DNA of 64,000 bases, taken from the NCBI RefSeq assembly GCF_035222275.1, contig NC_085882.1, positions 1,805,501-1,869,500 on the forward strand, written 5' to 3'. The stretch comes from Podospora bellae-mahoneyi (lineage: Eukaryota; Ascomycota; Sordariomycetes; Sordariales; Podosporaceae). Below the pieces are notes generated by a model, which did no database searches, was not told where the DNA came from, and saw nothing but the letters and a program-made list of their open reading frames with translations. This document shows positions 22,669-35,119 of the stretch, one piece after another (the stretch's first letter is position 1; every line of letters begins with the position of its first letter). Both the position numbers and the translations under genes were made by a program.

Positions 22669-22716
22669 CCACGTAAAGCCTATTTTACAGTAAATTATTA
22701 CTGTAATGCTACGTGG
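22669..22716. repeat. Inner palindrome in the transposon relic
   Basis: 48-bp imperfect inverted repeat: CCACGTA at the left end, TACGTGG at the right end, with TTACAGTAA facing TTACTGTAA inside. It may be the fold of a nested small element or a hairpin. Confidence 0.6.
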
Positions 22717-23079
22717 CGGAAGCCCTAGCAAAAGCGTTGCAAACAACAAAAGATATCTCATAAGGCATTTATTTGGCACCTACCTAGCACCTACCCAGCA
22801 TTTACTCGGCACTCACCACGTGCTTTTTTAGCAGCCACCTGATATCTACTTTAAAAACTATATTAATTTAATTAGAGTATAGATGGATGTATTACTACAG
22901 TTATATATTATTCGGGTAGTGATTTTAGTTAGTCTACCAGTTAAAAGCTTATTAAAAATACTATTAATTAAAGGATTCCCAAGCCTGGGCAATCACAAAG
23001 CGCTTTAGCAAGTAATGCTTATCTTGGTTAAGTGTAGCCAAAGGGCGCTTTAAGTCAAGGAAAAAAGATGTAAGCAATT

Positions 23080-23156
23080 GGCCGGAAAAGTAGAAAAGTG
23101 TGTGCCCCTGGGGGGTCTCCGGGCTAGCCTTTTCTCACTTTTCTGAGGAGATACTG
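23080..23156 (-). repeat. Right terminal inverted repeat
   Basis: Reverse-complement partner of 21886-21960. It begins CAGTATCT at the TA target site. Confidence 0.85.
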
Positions 23157-23158
23157 TA

Positions 23159-26100
23159 TTTTAGTGCTCCGTCGTCGACTTGCAGTTTTAATTGGCTGAT
23201 TGGGAGTTCGCCTCAGTGTGGGGACAAACTGTTGAGGTGGTGCCTGTTTCTGGGCGTTAGCAGTTACCGGTTTGTCCGTGGGCCCAAGGAAGGGAGAGGA
23301 GGGGTATCGAGGGGTCTCCCTCCCTGCTGCTCCCGGATGTCTGAGACATGCAGTTCTTGGGGCGAGAGCTGTCAGACTCTCATCAATGCGCTCCTCATCT
23401 GGCGAAACGGTGGGACAGAGAAAGTGAGATTTCACACATCCACCAGTGACACCACACAAGTTTGCTGGTCAGTGGTGCGCCGCTGGAGTGTGGCTCTCGC
23501 CGGCCGCCCTCCTGGATGCGGAGTGGGGCCATCGGGAACAGACAGAGGTCACAGGGAACATGCATTGTCCAATTGAGAGGATGCGTCCAGGGCCGGGCTG
23601 TGTGTGCCTGCGCCTGTTCGAGAGCTTCCCCATTGCGCTTTTTTCCTCGGCAGAGGACGTTTGTGTTCAAGACGAGTCATGGTATTGGGTGAATGCTCTG
23701 GACTCCTGGAAGCCCCGTCCATGGTTCGCGCACGGTGAGATCTTGCCGACTGATTGGCATCTCGTTAACAGAGCACAGGCCCCATGCCCTCTTCTGATCT
23801 TGGAGATCCAATCACGGGGACTTTTGTTCGACAGCTAACAGTGAATACTTGCAGCTGGGGAGGGAGGGGAGAACCCTGCCACACCGCTACTCCAAGATGT
23901 GAACTGTCACCAGTTTATTCATCAGTGTGAACTGCTGGAGGTCGCCTGTTGTGTCTGCCCACGCCATGCCGCGCCGCCTCCACAGTTCTGTCTGCCCCGG
24001 ATACGCTGCAACACTACCATGCTGGATTCAAGGAAATCCACCGCCGAGCTGCGGCACGGTTATAATTGCTTTTGAGCTGGCTTCTGCAGAGTTGTGTATG
24101 CATCTGCTGACCTGAGATGTGATTGATATTGCAGACGGAAGCATACAAGCTGCTGACATGATATGCATAATATTCGGAGAGCTCTTGACTGTTGCTCACC
24201 GCATGGTTCGCATGGGAGAACTATAGAGGGATGGTCGGCACTGAACTATGGTTAGTACCTCCAGGGTCATTTACGGAATTCCGAGATGGAATTCCCGTGG
24301 ACGTTTCCAGTGGTGGAGCAACTGGCTTCTGTTAACACTTTCCGCAAACCTTGCGGGAACCACTAACACTTGTGGTTTCAAATATCAAAACGCCAGACAG
24401 TAGCCAAAACGTTGACCTCGACGATACCTCCCATTCGGGAACAATTACCAAACAACATCTTCCTGACCCCCAAATAGTCTGCATACTAGTTCATGCACCT
24501 ACTCTCCCTCTCTACCACTCTCACCGTCAAAGAGTTGTTTATGAGTGTAGTTTAGGGTTGGGCATCAAGGGGTTCACCACTTTTTTGCTCTTACATATTA
24601 ATACATCATATGCATTGTGCATACTGCAGTAGTCGCAATAGGGTTTTTTTCCCACCGAACCGAGCCCCCCGCCGGTGTTATGTCGCTGCTGGTTTTGGGG
24701 CATTCCAACATGCGAGACACAACACTCTGTTTTCAGATTGGAAGCGAGAAATTGGCAGTAGTTTAGGTACGAAACGATAAACTTGCCGAGATGGACAGAG
24801 TAATTAGTATTGGATATCACCGTAGCGTTTCTTCAAGTAAATAGTTCTGCAGGGAATCTGTTACGGAATTGCGGTTGTGAATTGAATATGTCCGAGGTGT
24901 ACATTGATAATTTAACCCGCATCTTTGCAATTCAAGATGCTCATCTCAAATTTGATGAACAAATTCGATGGTCTTCTCTGGCCAGGATGTCAAATATTGA
25001 TCATGTGTCACGGGGTCACGGTGCACCACAAGGTGCGACACAGGCGGAGATGTCTCATCATGTCAACAAACCCCCTTCTACTACGCCTCTTGAAGATCAG
25101 ATTGGGGTTGGCGGGCGGGCGGGCGGCGGCGTATGGCAGTTTGGTTGTTGTCTGTGCGGTCTCGGCCCCGCAGAGGACCCAGGTGACCCGGGTCCAGGCC
25201 GGGTTTGGAGTTACGGCGTTGACGGGGGAGAAAAGTTTGGATGATCCACTTTGGAAGACCGGACCGGTGGAGGAAGATCGGGGACTTGGGAGAAAGCTTG
25301 AATGGTGTGGTGTACGCAAGGGGAGAGGGCCAAAATCTGGGGTAAAGAGATTTGAAAATCTCCCATGTTGGTCATTGTATCGGGTCTAGCTGGGGTTGTT
25401 GACGAGGGTGGTAAAGGCTTGATCAATCTTGAGTCCCATGTATAGCTCTACCTACCTATGATATCTGGTAACTAGGTATCTCCAACAAGTCCAGCACTTG
25501 TCGATGCTGAATGATGGTTTAATCACGCTATAAGTGTAGGCAATAGAATTCTCCTACCACCGGTTATTGTGAGCTGGAACTCCAATAGGGAGCTGAACAG
25601 CTAGACCTGATGAACCCAGGTAATAAACATGTCTTACGGCGAGTAGATGTTGTATAGGTGTGGCACGAGGTATATTATGTGAATATGATATCAAGTCTAT
25701 GCTGCTTGATGTTTTGCACCATTGAGTAGATACATTACATACACCTGGATAGTGACGACCAATAGACCTACTAAACAGAACAAACATCCTGAACATGCTT
25801 GACCCTATTGTTAGGTATCATTATTCTCGAGATATCATAGTCTACACTTTGTAAAACTTCACCGTTATGTGTCATCCCCGGCATGAAGATCACACCATCG
25901 CAAGTCGTGACAGTCGTAAGTTGAGAGTGAGCGGATACCATAACGCAGCAAACAACCACATCGACACAATCAAGCAACAACAAAGTGAAGATCTCCCGTG
26001 AGCATCAAACTAACCGACGACATGACTCCTTCGACTCATGAATACGAAGAGAGTATAACGTGTAATTGGCATGGCCTCCGCCAAATGACGATATCCTCAT

Positions 26101-26545
26101 CCACCCCCATCCACCGGCATGTGACGACGACAATGTAAACAACATACCTACCTCCACCCCTTCCGCAATCTTAATGACGCCCAAAAGTGGATTTCCCCCC
26201 TTTCCCCGAACAAAGAACCGCCTCGACTCGGCTGTCGTTCGGTCTGTTTTCGCGCAATTGACCTGCCTGGCCTAGCAAAAAACCAGGGACACTGTCCAGT
26301 AATAAGCTACGTGTGGTGACGTCATACCCTCACCCGGGGCTTCATAACCAACCCCATTGCCGCTCCCATCCAATTGACAACCACTCAATTGCAAGCAAGC
26401 AAAGCAACAGCAGGAAATAATCCCTCTCCTTTTTTTCCAATAAAGAGCTCTTTCAACGTTCTCTCCTTTCCGCGTTGACACAACCACCACAAGCAACTAC
26501 CTCAATTCCACTACCTCTACGACAACCACAAACCCATCCACCAAA
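23159..26545. other. 3.4-kb stretch without a convincing gene
   Basis: Between the transposon relic and the small mitochondrial gene. It contains only overlapping short frames with no family resemblance (longest about 158 codons at 23100-23576). A GGCGGGCGGGCGGCGG run lies near 25,110. CT/CA-rich sequence just before 26,546 is probably the leader of the next gene. Confidence 0.45.
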
Positions 26546-26952
26546 ATGCTCTCCCTCCGCCGCATCACCACCTCCCCCACCATCACCTCCCTCCCCCGCC
26601 GCGCCCTTTCCACCACCCCCCTCCGATCCCTCAAGGAGTCTAACAGCAGTACGTTTTTCCATCCTCCCCCATTCCCACCCCCTACTCCCCACTGACTCGC
26701 CCGTACTCGCCAGCCGACCCCTCCCCCGAAAACTTCGACCACCACAAACAAGACTCCCTCTCCAAGCAAAAATCCGGCAAAGGCCACTGGAAGCCCGAGC
26801 TCGCCTCCAACAGCGAAGAAGCTGTAAAGGCCGACCGCAGCTCCGGCTCCTCCTCCATCAAGGACCTCCAGGAAAAGACCAAAAAGGCGGCCGAGGAGAA
26901 CGCCAAAGCCGGTACCAGTATGGATGATGGCCTTTCGAAACATATTCAGTGA
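26546..26952 (+). CDS. Small conserved fungal protein, probably mitochondrial
   Basis: Two exons (26546-26648, 26714-26952) encode 113 residues. The N-terminus is Arg/Ser/Thr-rich without acids (MLSLRRITTSPTITSLPRRA, then LSTTPLRSL), a typical mitochondrial presequence. The mature part is short, hydrophilic and helix-prone: ENFDHHKQDSLSKQKSGKGH WKPELASNSEEAVKADR, ending DDGLSKHIQ. I recognise this kind of GKGHWKPELASNSEEAVKADR protein as a recurrent uncharacterised Pezizomycotina family but cannot assign a function. The intron has a GTACGT donor and GCCAG acceptor and completes a Thr codon. Confidence 0.75.
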
Positions 26953-27579
26953 ACACGCGAGAGGCTGAGACAAATTGTTGCGTTTTGCTTTTAGACTAAC
27001 ATATTGATTTTTCGTCCTTCGCACCAAACCTCCAACGCGCGCGCAGCATGGCTTTTGCAGAAAGGAAAAAGGGTGGTGAAAACAGGGGAGAAGAAGAAGA
27101 TGGGGGAGGGATGTGGGGAAGAAGGATTGTACATAATGCATAGGGGGTTGGCTTAAAATCACGGCAAAGCATGAATGAATGGGAAAGAAGAAGATGGAGG
27201 AAGAGAGAGAGAGTCAATAGAATGATGGACAACTGAGAAGCATCTTTGTCACACATGATCATCGTGAACACTGTTGAAATATGTACTCATCGAATTAAAC
27301 TATCAACACACATGGTTTTTTGCATCCCTAAGTAAAATCCTCGATCTCCCATCAACTCTTCCTTTCACTCACAAGTCCCAGAAACCACTGAACCATATCC
27401 TTGATAATTACAACTCCCATAATGGCACACACCCATCGCAATCTCAAGATATCCATGACAAATAACTCGCTCGCACTTACTCTCAGTTAAGAGTTTGTGT
27501 CTTGCAAGTCCAACGCAAAAAAAAAAAAAAAAAAAAAAACACAATATATGGGTATCTCACAACTCCATCCATCACCTTT
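26953..27579. other. Convergent 3' regions with a poly(A) run
   Basis: Shared downstream region of the small mitochondrial gene and the JmjC gene. A run of about 23 A residues (27517-27539) would be a T run in the JmjC transcript direction. No other feature seen. Confidence 0.5.
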
Positions 27580-30500
27580 TCACCTCCCACCCTCACCCCT
27601 CCATTTGTAATGGCCCCGTCCCCTCGGTCTTCCCCTCCCACGACCTCTCCCCCGTCCAGCAGTGGCACCGCCCCGTCCAGCTGATCCGGCTGTCCCTGCT
27701 CCCCTCCCAGTCAAACCAACCATCCCCCCTCGTCTCCCACCCCTCATCGCCGTGCTAACAACCTGCTTCACGGCAGGAATATCCTCATCATCTGAATCCG
27801 AGTCATCACTGTCGCTCGGGTCAAGCGGATCCCTTCCTCTGCCTGGTTGCTCCTCCGACTCCGATTCCGATTCACTCTCCGGCGCTGACCGAGATTCAGA
27901 CTGTGATTCATTTCCATCGTCGTGGTCGTGATCGTCAAACTCGGAGCCCTCTTCATCCGAGGAAACGAGCCTGACGATCGTCGGACCTGTTGGCTTCGGT
28001 AGTGGAGGCGGCGGCGAAGGGGAATAGTACGGTGACGGTGAGGGTTCGTGTGGTGGGGAGTGCGCCGGTGTAGGAGACGCTTCTCTAGCGGGAGATGGTG
28101 AAGGCGAAGGCGAAACATCATGGGTAGGTGTAGGTTCTCTCTTCGGCTCTGGTGTCTGCGTCTTCAAAATAACTGTCGGCTCCCTAGGCAAATCCCGAAC
28201 TGGAGACGGGCTAGGCATAAACGTATCCATAGACTCCATGTACTCCTGCATCGAGGGGCTAGGGCTGGCTCGAGGGCTCGAAGCCTCCGACACGGCCTCT
28301 TCAGCCGCGTTCGGATCAAAGTCTGCGTCCGCCATATCGATATCAAAATCTTGAGCTGGTGTTGCCTTGGATCTGCCCCTTGTGGCTCTCGTTGGCCTCT
28401 CGGGTTCCTTGTCCGCCGTGGTCGTTGTAGGGGTGTCGACATCACGGGAGACAGACCGGGAAGCAGCTTGCCCAGCCGGTGTGCTCTCCTGCGCAGCCTT
28501 CGACTTCCTTGACGCGATCTTGAACTTCTTGCCCTTAGCCTTCATCCGATCCGCCATGGACATGAACGGTGATCCTGCAGCAGGACCCGAAGCACCAGCT
28601 GAAGGGCCTCGCTGCGCATTCTTTGGCGGTCTGCCCCTTCTCTTGGGCGCATTCACAGGCGTGAAACCTCCCCGAGACTGAGGTCGTGACTCGATGGGTT
28701 CTCCGTCTTCAACAAACCCATCCAAAGCCCCAGCCAGTTGTGCATCCACGTCACTATCACTATCATCGCTGACCTGAACAGGCAATGTCCGATCACGTGG
28801 CGGTTTCCTGGTGGGCTTCGGTCGCCCAGAAGGCGTCTGCTCAGCCGACCCTCCTGCTGGCATAGACTTGCGAGGACCCGGAGGCCGACCACGTCTCTTA
28901 CCAGTTCCAGTTACAGCGGCATTTCCAGAACCAGGTGGAGCAGGAGATTTAGTAGCGGACTTACTAGCACCGGCGGTACCGCCCGCAATCGCCAAAATCG
29001 CCGCGGACGCAAGATCAAGAGGATCCTTGGTCGCATCGGCAGGGTTATAGTCCTTGAGAGGTGGAGACCTCTGCGAACGCGGAATGAGAATCTCGTTGAA
29101 CTCCTCCTCGCCATTCTCATCCACCAAGTATGATATCTTGGGTCGCGCGTGGCGAAGAGCAGGCCGATTCGGCGAGTAGGCACGAGGCTCTTCTCCCTCC
29201 TGGGCTGGGCCATCTGGAACATCGGCATTCGGTGGAGCTTGAACAGCAGGAGCTTCCCCTTCGGTAGGAGTGCCGTCAGCCCGGGCGCCAACCATGGTGA
29301 CATCACCAAACAGAGCCGGGTCCATGTTGTTAAGTGCATCCGCTTGACCATCACGGGTATTAGTCGTCTTGGCCTTCTTCTTGCTGTGTGACCTAGGTCC
29401 TCTAAAATCCGGGTCATCGTCCTCCTCCAAACGAGCACGACGCTTGGCCACGCGAAGCTGCTTCTTGAGATATTCGGCCGGCTCGGGCTCGTCGTCGAGC
29501 GCCATCAAGCTCTCGACTGAAGGTTGCTGATAGGGGTCGAACAGAATCCTGTCCTCGCTGTCGTCCTGCTCGTAGTAGCCCATGCCCAAGCCGCGTTCGC
29601 GTCCAACTCCTGAAGGATCAGGGTAGGTAGACTGGTCCTCAACAATAGACATGTCGGCGACCTCGGCAGGTCCGGTATGTCCATTTTGATGTGGCGGATG
29701 TTCCCCTGAAACACCAAGCACCGCAGGCTGTTCGCCATAACCACCGTTGACCAAAGCCTGCTGTAATGCCGCCTCTTCCAGGCTGTCAGCCAAAGCTCCA
29801 TCAGGTAACTGTAGCACATCGTTCTCGAGCTGGGACGACTTTGCTTTTTCAGCATCGGCAGCCTCTCTGAGTCTCTGCATCCTTTTGCTCGACAGAGCTC
29901 GCGTCTCATCGCCAGCGTTCTTCAACCACGACAGGTTGTGGATCTTGAAGTCGATAAGAAGCTCGACACTACGATCGTCAGCGATGGGCCGAGTGTCGTG
30001 TCCTAAGAGTGTCTTCTTAGGAATATAGGGAACACCGTTCTTGGCCTTGCGGCAGGCACCGCAGTTGCATATGCCGAGACACTTTGGGCACTGCCATCTC
30101 TCATTCTGCATTACTTCCTGTGGCATCTGGTCAAATGCTCGGTAGAGGACACCATAGCAATATGCGTCATTGCAGCCCTGGTTGGAGCAGAAGGCCAACT
30201 TGTAGGTGTAGTCCTTGTGTTGGCACACATGGCAGCGATAGACGTCGCCCTTTTTCGCTTTCCTCCCGCCCCTTCTCTTCTTTTTTGGTTGACCATTTTC
30301 GTCTACTTCAACCTCCGAGTCCTCAGCAGGTTCCTCTGGCTTGTCAACCTTGCTGATATCTTTCCATGGGCGTCTCCGGAGTTGTTCTTGACAAAGCTGA
30401 GCAACCGTCTTCTTGCCGTATCGCTTGCGTGCAAGCTCGAGCGGCAACGGGGAGGTGTTGATATCGACATATCCGTCATGTTTAATAATGAGCGCGCGCC

Positions 30501-32058
30501 AGTCCTCGTATTTCTCAACCAAATCCTGCCAGTGCCACTGCTCACACCAAGTGAGGTTGGAAATACATAGGCATGACCGGCCCATGACGTAGCACTCCAT
30601 GCAGATATCATAAGTATCCTCGTCACCACCAACAAGCTGGCGAACACAATGCTTGCAGGTCAGGAACCGGTTGAAGATGTTGGCGCGGCAGTAGGAGCAG
30701 GTGACGCAGGAGTCAAATTCGATATACTCGACTTCCTTTTCTTTCGTCCCGAATATCTCGTCTACCAGGACTCGGGTGAAGAGCTCAAAGAGAGCCTTGA
30801 AGTCGCCAGTCAACTGCTTCGTGCGAGACGAGTTCTTGATCAAGTCTTGCCCGAACCCAAGCAACCCAGTCTCAGACGTCCTTTCCATGTCCGTCAATAG
30901 TTTCGAGTATTTTTCGAGAGTATAGTAGATAATGGCCTTGTTCTTGTACTGCTCATCGCGGCAGACAAGACGGGCTTTCGGTAGCGCTTCCTCCAGGGCC
31001 ATCTTGAGTGTCTCAACGGTCGTCCTGTTCCAGGCAACTTTGATGGTCCGGGTCCCACGATTCCATACTTGATGGGGCGCTAAGGGGGGCACGAGAACGA
31101 AGTCTCCAACTTTCTGCTCCACGATATAAACCGGAAAGGTGGCCTTCTTCCAAGCGTTGATTTGCGCAAAGTGCTTCTCGATTTCAATGTCATGACCAAG
31201 CATCGACAGGAAGTATTCCCTGACAACTTCGCGGTCTTTTGATTCCGTCATGAACCAAATGGAGCTTCCGGGCTTCTCGCCATTTTCATCGCCTGAAGCA
31301 TCCACCATGATATTCTGACCCAAACTGGCGCACATTTCTCGATGCGCCGGGGTGTAGGTACCCTCATGACCAATGTAACACATCAGATTCTGGGCGCGCA
31401 TCGACTCGGGCAAGCTGCTCATCAAATCTCCTGCCGGCGCAACGGACTTGGTGCCTTCGTTGAACATGTCAAAGTCGTCGTCACTTTGCCCCATAGGACT
31501 CCGTTCGTCGACGTTCTCGTTCATGTAAAAGAGGTTGGGTGGAATGACCTTCTTTTGAAGGTACTCGTGCCATTCTGGTGGGCAGTCGATGTCTTTTAGG
31601 TAGAGTCGCTGTCGTCGTTCGTCGCGAAAGTTCTCGGGCGTCCACTGATTTGTCAACTGTTTCATGGAGCGCAGGTAGTGACCAGTGGTCATGGGAATGT
31701 CGCATTGACCGACAATGTCGCGAACGTTTTCCTCTGTTATTCAAGAATATTAGTACATGATAAGAGGTAAAGCGCAAGTCAACCTACGTTTCTTATTGTA
31801 CATCTCCTCCAACCACTTGGGACCAAAAAGGTCCTTGGGAAGTCGCCTGTTCCATTTCTCAATAACCAGTGGCTTCCCACCAAGTACCACATGAAGAACA
31901 ACAAGCTTCTCAAACTCTTGAGGACCGATATTTTGAATCTGAGCAGCCGTGATACGAGCTACCCATTGAAAGTTTGGTGTTCTGTCAACGAGCGTGGGCA
32001 AATCGAGATCCGGCGGGATAGGGTCGAACTTTGCCTGGGGATGCTGAGCTGTCGGCAT
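27580..32058 (-). CDS. JmjC + zf-4CXXC_R1 (CDCA7-type) + AT-hook chromatin protein, DMM-1-like
   Basis: Two exons (32058-31788, 31733-27580) encode 1474 residues. The JmjC domain spans about residues 180-340. It keeps the Fe(II) ligands as an HxE...H set: H221 and E223 (YTPAHREMCASLGQNIMV) and H311 (PPLAPHQVWNRGTRTIKVAW). A first Cys-rich region (about 433-480, CSYCRANIFNRFLTCKHC) is followed by a CDCA7-like zf-4CXXC_R1 region (about 591-655, YRCHVCQHKDYTY and WQCPKCLGICNCGACRK). Further on are AT-hooks (KRRGRPPGP, KRRGRPPKN), acidic serine-rich repeats and a terminal RGG/GRGRGRG tail. JmjC plus this zinc finger is the architecture I associate with Neurospora DMM-1, which limits spread of DNA methylation; that orthology is inferred. 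Divergent from COQ2. Confidence 0.85.
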
Positions 32059-32697
32059 CGTGACGGCGGGTGAAGCGACCTAGGCAGTGGTTGCTGGCAG
32101 TCGCATTGTATTGTCGTGTTCTTGATGAGATGTCTCGATGGAGAGACGGCCATCTACATGTCGCTCGAATATGCTGCCGCAGCGTAGATGGCAAAGTTAA
32201 CCACATGCGCAGTTGCCGTCGCGTCGAACGCGATTCTTAGTGATTTCGCTGCGCCGGCTGAATTGAGAATGGAGGGGACTAGGATTCGTAATTGACAAGC
32301 AAAAGGCTGAGGTGGGGCAAATGCAGCTTGCAGCCAATCAACCGTCAGTTTGGCCCAAGAGCTGTCAGTCAGTTTGTGTGGCTCAGAAATTTGACAAGGC
32401 TGAGACTGGTTCACATGCATGTGTGTATGTGTAAGGAAGTGTCGGTGGGAAGGTCGGGATTTGAGGAAAAGAGGAATTGTATGAGGGAGCAAGAAGGTTT
32501 TTATTTGAGGAGAGGAAACTAGAGGCTATCTACGAGAAATGCTTTCTGTTGGTTGCCTGGTACTCGAAAGTCTATTACAAACGGAAGGCGGCAGCGCACT
32601 GGTGAGTGAGTTTCGGCTTCATGAAGAGAAAGCCACCCGGGGTTCATATGAAATAAACAACATCTGACATGTCACTAGATCCAATCGATCACCAAAT
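32059..32697. other. Divergent promoter of the JmjC gene and COQ2
   Basis: 639 bp between two start codons. No recognised motif; short frames only. Confidence 0.5.
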
Positions 32698-33918
32698 ATG
32701 ATCAGCCTTACCATGTCAGCATGTCACCGGCTCCTCCGGCTGCCTGCCTCGCGGCGAGCACTATCAACTACCAAAACCACAAGCAAACCATCGCTCCCCT
32801 CTCAGTCATATACCCGCCTCTCACCAACACCACGACCTCTCTCCCTCCAGCTCTCCACCCCCAGGTCCCTCATAGCCTACCACACAACCTCTAAACTTCT
32901 AACTCAGACCACAACCACTCCAGCTCCCTCCCCCTTACCACAAATCTACACCCCCCCCTCAACCGGCCTCCTCTCCCTCCTCCCCCCTAGCTGGGTCCCC
33001 TACGCAGAACTAATCCGCCTCGACAAGCCCGCCGGAACCTACTACCTCTACCTCCCCTGTCTCTTCTCCACCCTCCTCGCCGCCCCCCTCTCCCACTCCC
33101 CCCCCTCAACCGTCCTCACCTACTCCCTCCTCTTCCTCTCCGGCGCAATCATCATGCGCGGAGCAGGCTGCACAATAAACGACCTCTGGGACCGCAACCT
33201 TGACCCGCACGTAACCCGCACCCGCCTCCGCCCCATCGCCCGCCGCGCCATAACCCCCCTCAACGCCCTCCTCTTCACCGGCGCCCAGCTCCTCACCGGC
33301 CTCGCCATCCTCCTCCAATTCCCCACCTCCTGCTTCTATTACGCCACCCCCTCCCTCCTGCTCGTTACCCTCTACCCCTTGGCAAAAAGAGTAACCTACT
33401 ACCCCCAGTTCGTCCTCGGACTCACCTTCTCCTGGGGCGCCATCCTAGGTTTCCCCGCTCTGGGCGTGGATCTCCTATCCAACACCGCAGCCTTGACCGC
33501 AGCAGGTCTCTTATACGGGAGTAATGTTGCTTGGACGGTCTTGTACGACATGATCTACGCCCATCAGGACATCAAGGATGATGCCAAGGCCGGCATCAAG
33601 AGTATTGCGCTCAAGCACGACAAGGAGACGAAGCAGGTTCTTACGGGGTTGGCGGTCGTGCAAGTTGCCTTGTTGGCGGGAGCCGGAGTTGCCACGGGGG
33701 CGGGGCCGGCGTTCTTCATTGGGGGTTGCGGTGGTGCAGCCGCTACGCTGGGCTTCATGATCAAGAGGGTCAACTTGAAGAGCGTCAAGGATTGCTGGTG
33801 GTGGTTTGTGAATGGGTGCTGGATCACGGGAGGTGCCATCAGCTTGGGGTTGGGGGCGGACTATTTGGTTAGGTATTATTCTGAGGACGAGAAAGCAGTC
33901 GAGAAGGAGGAACAGTAG
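32698..33918 (+). CDS. COQ2: 4-hydroxybenzoate polyprenyltransferase, mitochondrial
   Basis: Intronless gene for 406 residues. COQ2 joins the polyprenyl tail to 4-hydroxybenzoate in ubiquinone synthesis, in the mitochondrial inner membrane. The first about 90 residues are Ser/Thr/Arg-rich without acids, as a presequence. The UbiA core begins YAELIRLDKPAGTYYLYLPC. Both Asp-rich prenyl-diphosphate motifs are intact: NDLWDRNLD (161-169) and YDMIYAHQD (283-291). Several hydrophobic segments span the rest. A second ATG six codons in (MSACHRLL) could also be the start. Codon use is extremely C-ending in the middle part. Identification is firm. Confidence 0.95.
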   Translation: MISLTMSACHRLLRLPASRRALSTTKTTSKPSLPSQSYTRLSPTPRPLSLQLSTPRSLIAYHTTSKLLTQTTTTPAPSPLPQIYTPPSTGLLSLLPPSWVPYAELIRLDKPAGTYYLYLPCLFSTLLAAPLSHSPPSTVLTYSLLFLSGAIIMRGAGCTINDLWDRNLDPHVTRTRLRPIARRAITPLNALLFTGAQLLTGLAILLQFPTSCFYYATPSLLLVTLYPLAKRVTYYPQFVLGLTFSWGAILGFPALGVDLLSNTAALTAAGLLYGSNVAWTVLYDMIYAHQDIKDDAKAGIKSIALKHDKETKQVLTGLAVVQVALLAGAGVATGAGPAFFIGGCGGAAATLGFMIKRVNLKSVKDCWWWFVNGCWITGGAISLGLGADYLVRYYSEDEKAVEKEEQ

Positions 33919-34459
33919 GCCAATGTTCGATGCCACAGAGGAAGCTTGACAGCAAAGAGTCAAAATAGAGCACCCGATCTTGTACGACATTACAACTCAT
34001 ATAAAGCCTGGCACATAAAGAATTGGAGGAACAACACCCAACCTGGAAGCTTTAATAGGTACAGAACCTCCCTAAGCCACTGTCCAGAGAGAGGCAAGAC
34101 ATAAAATAGCACTCAATCCAACCAAGAGAGACAGACCACAAAGATGAGGAGGGCACTCGGCGTGATTTTATTCGGACTCGTAATGATATTCATGTAACCA
34201 TTATCTCCAGCATAGAGCAGTCCGAGGGCTCTTTGCCTAAAAGATGTAAGCTTCCCAAATGACGCCATTCCCATAAAATCATCTTGGCCGGTCGGATCGT
34301 CGTGGTACGGTGTGAAATGATCTCTTATTCTTCGGACCAAACCTACCCCGTGAGAGCCCAGATTCCCCCAACCCGAAAATGGTATGCTGATGAAAACAAG
34401 CCTCGCAGACTCCTCATGCCAACCCTTGTACCACTTTTTGTCTTGAGAGTGCCCCGCAC
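33919..34459. other. Convergent 3' regions of COQ2 and RPS23
   Basis: 541 bp with no gene seen. The small minus-strand frame 34113-34340 has no family resemblance. Confidence 0.5.

Positions 34460-35119
<660 letters not shown>

Larger units (their letters stand above)
21884..23158. mobile_element. TA-flanked inverted-repeat DNA transposon relic, AT-rich interior (Tc1/mariner type)
   Basis: A 1271-bp element (21886-23156) flanked by TA on both sides. Its ends are inverted repeats of about 70 bp. The right end read inward starts CAGTATCTCCTCAG and continues AAAAGTGAGAAAAGGCTAGCCC; the left end starts CCGTATCTACTAAG and continues AAAAGTGAGAAAAAGCTAGCCC. The match resumes further in at CTTTTCCGGCCAATT. 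Most of the interior (about 21,975-22,560 and 22,700-23,050) is strongly AT-rich, in contrast to the GC-rich surroundings, as expected after RIP. No transposase motif is readable. TA target duplication and these ends fit a Tc1/mariner-superfamily (Fot/pogo-like) element, either internally deleted or a MITE. An inner GC-rich piece (22,560-22,740) carries its own inverted repeat. Confidence 0.8.

Noticed and set aside
23100-23576. 158-codon plus-strand frame
   Set aside because: It starts inside the terminal inverted repeat of the element and matches no family; another frame overlaps it on the minus strand.
26497-27162. 221-codon minus-strand frame
   Set aside because: Antisense to the small mitochondrial gene, whose presequence, intron and conserved motif make the plus strand the coding one.
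27517-27539. Poly(A) run as a retroposon tail
   Set aside because: No duplicated target site and no retroposed sequence next to it; simply a homopolymer in convergent 3' regions.
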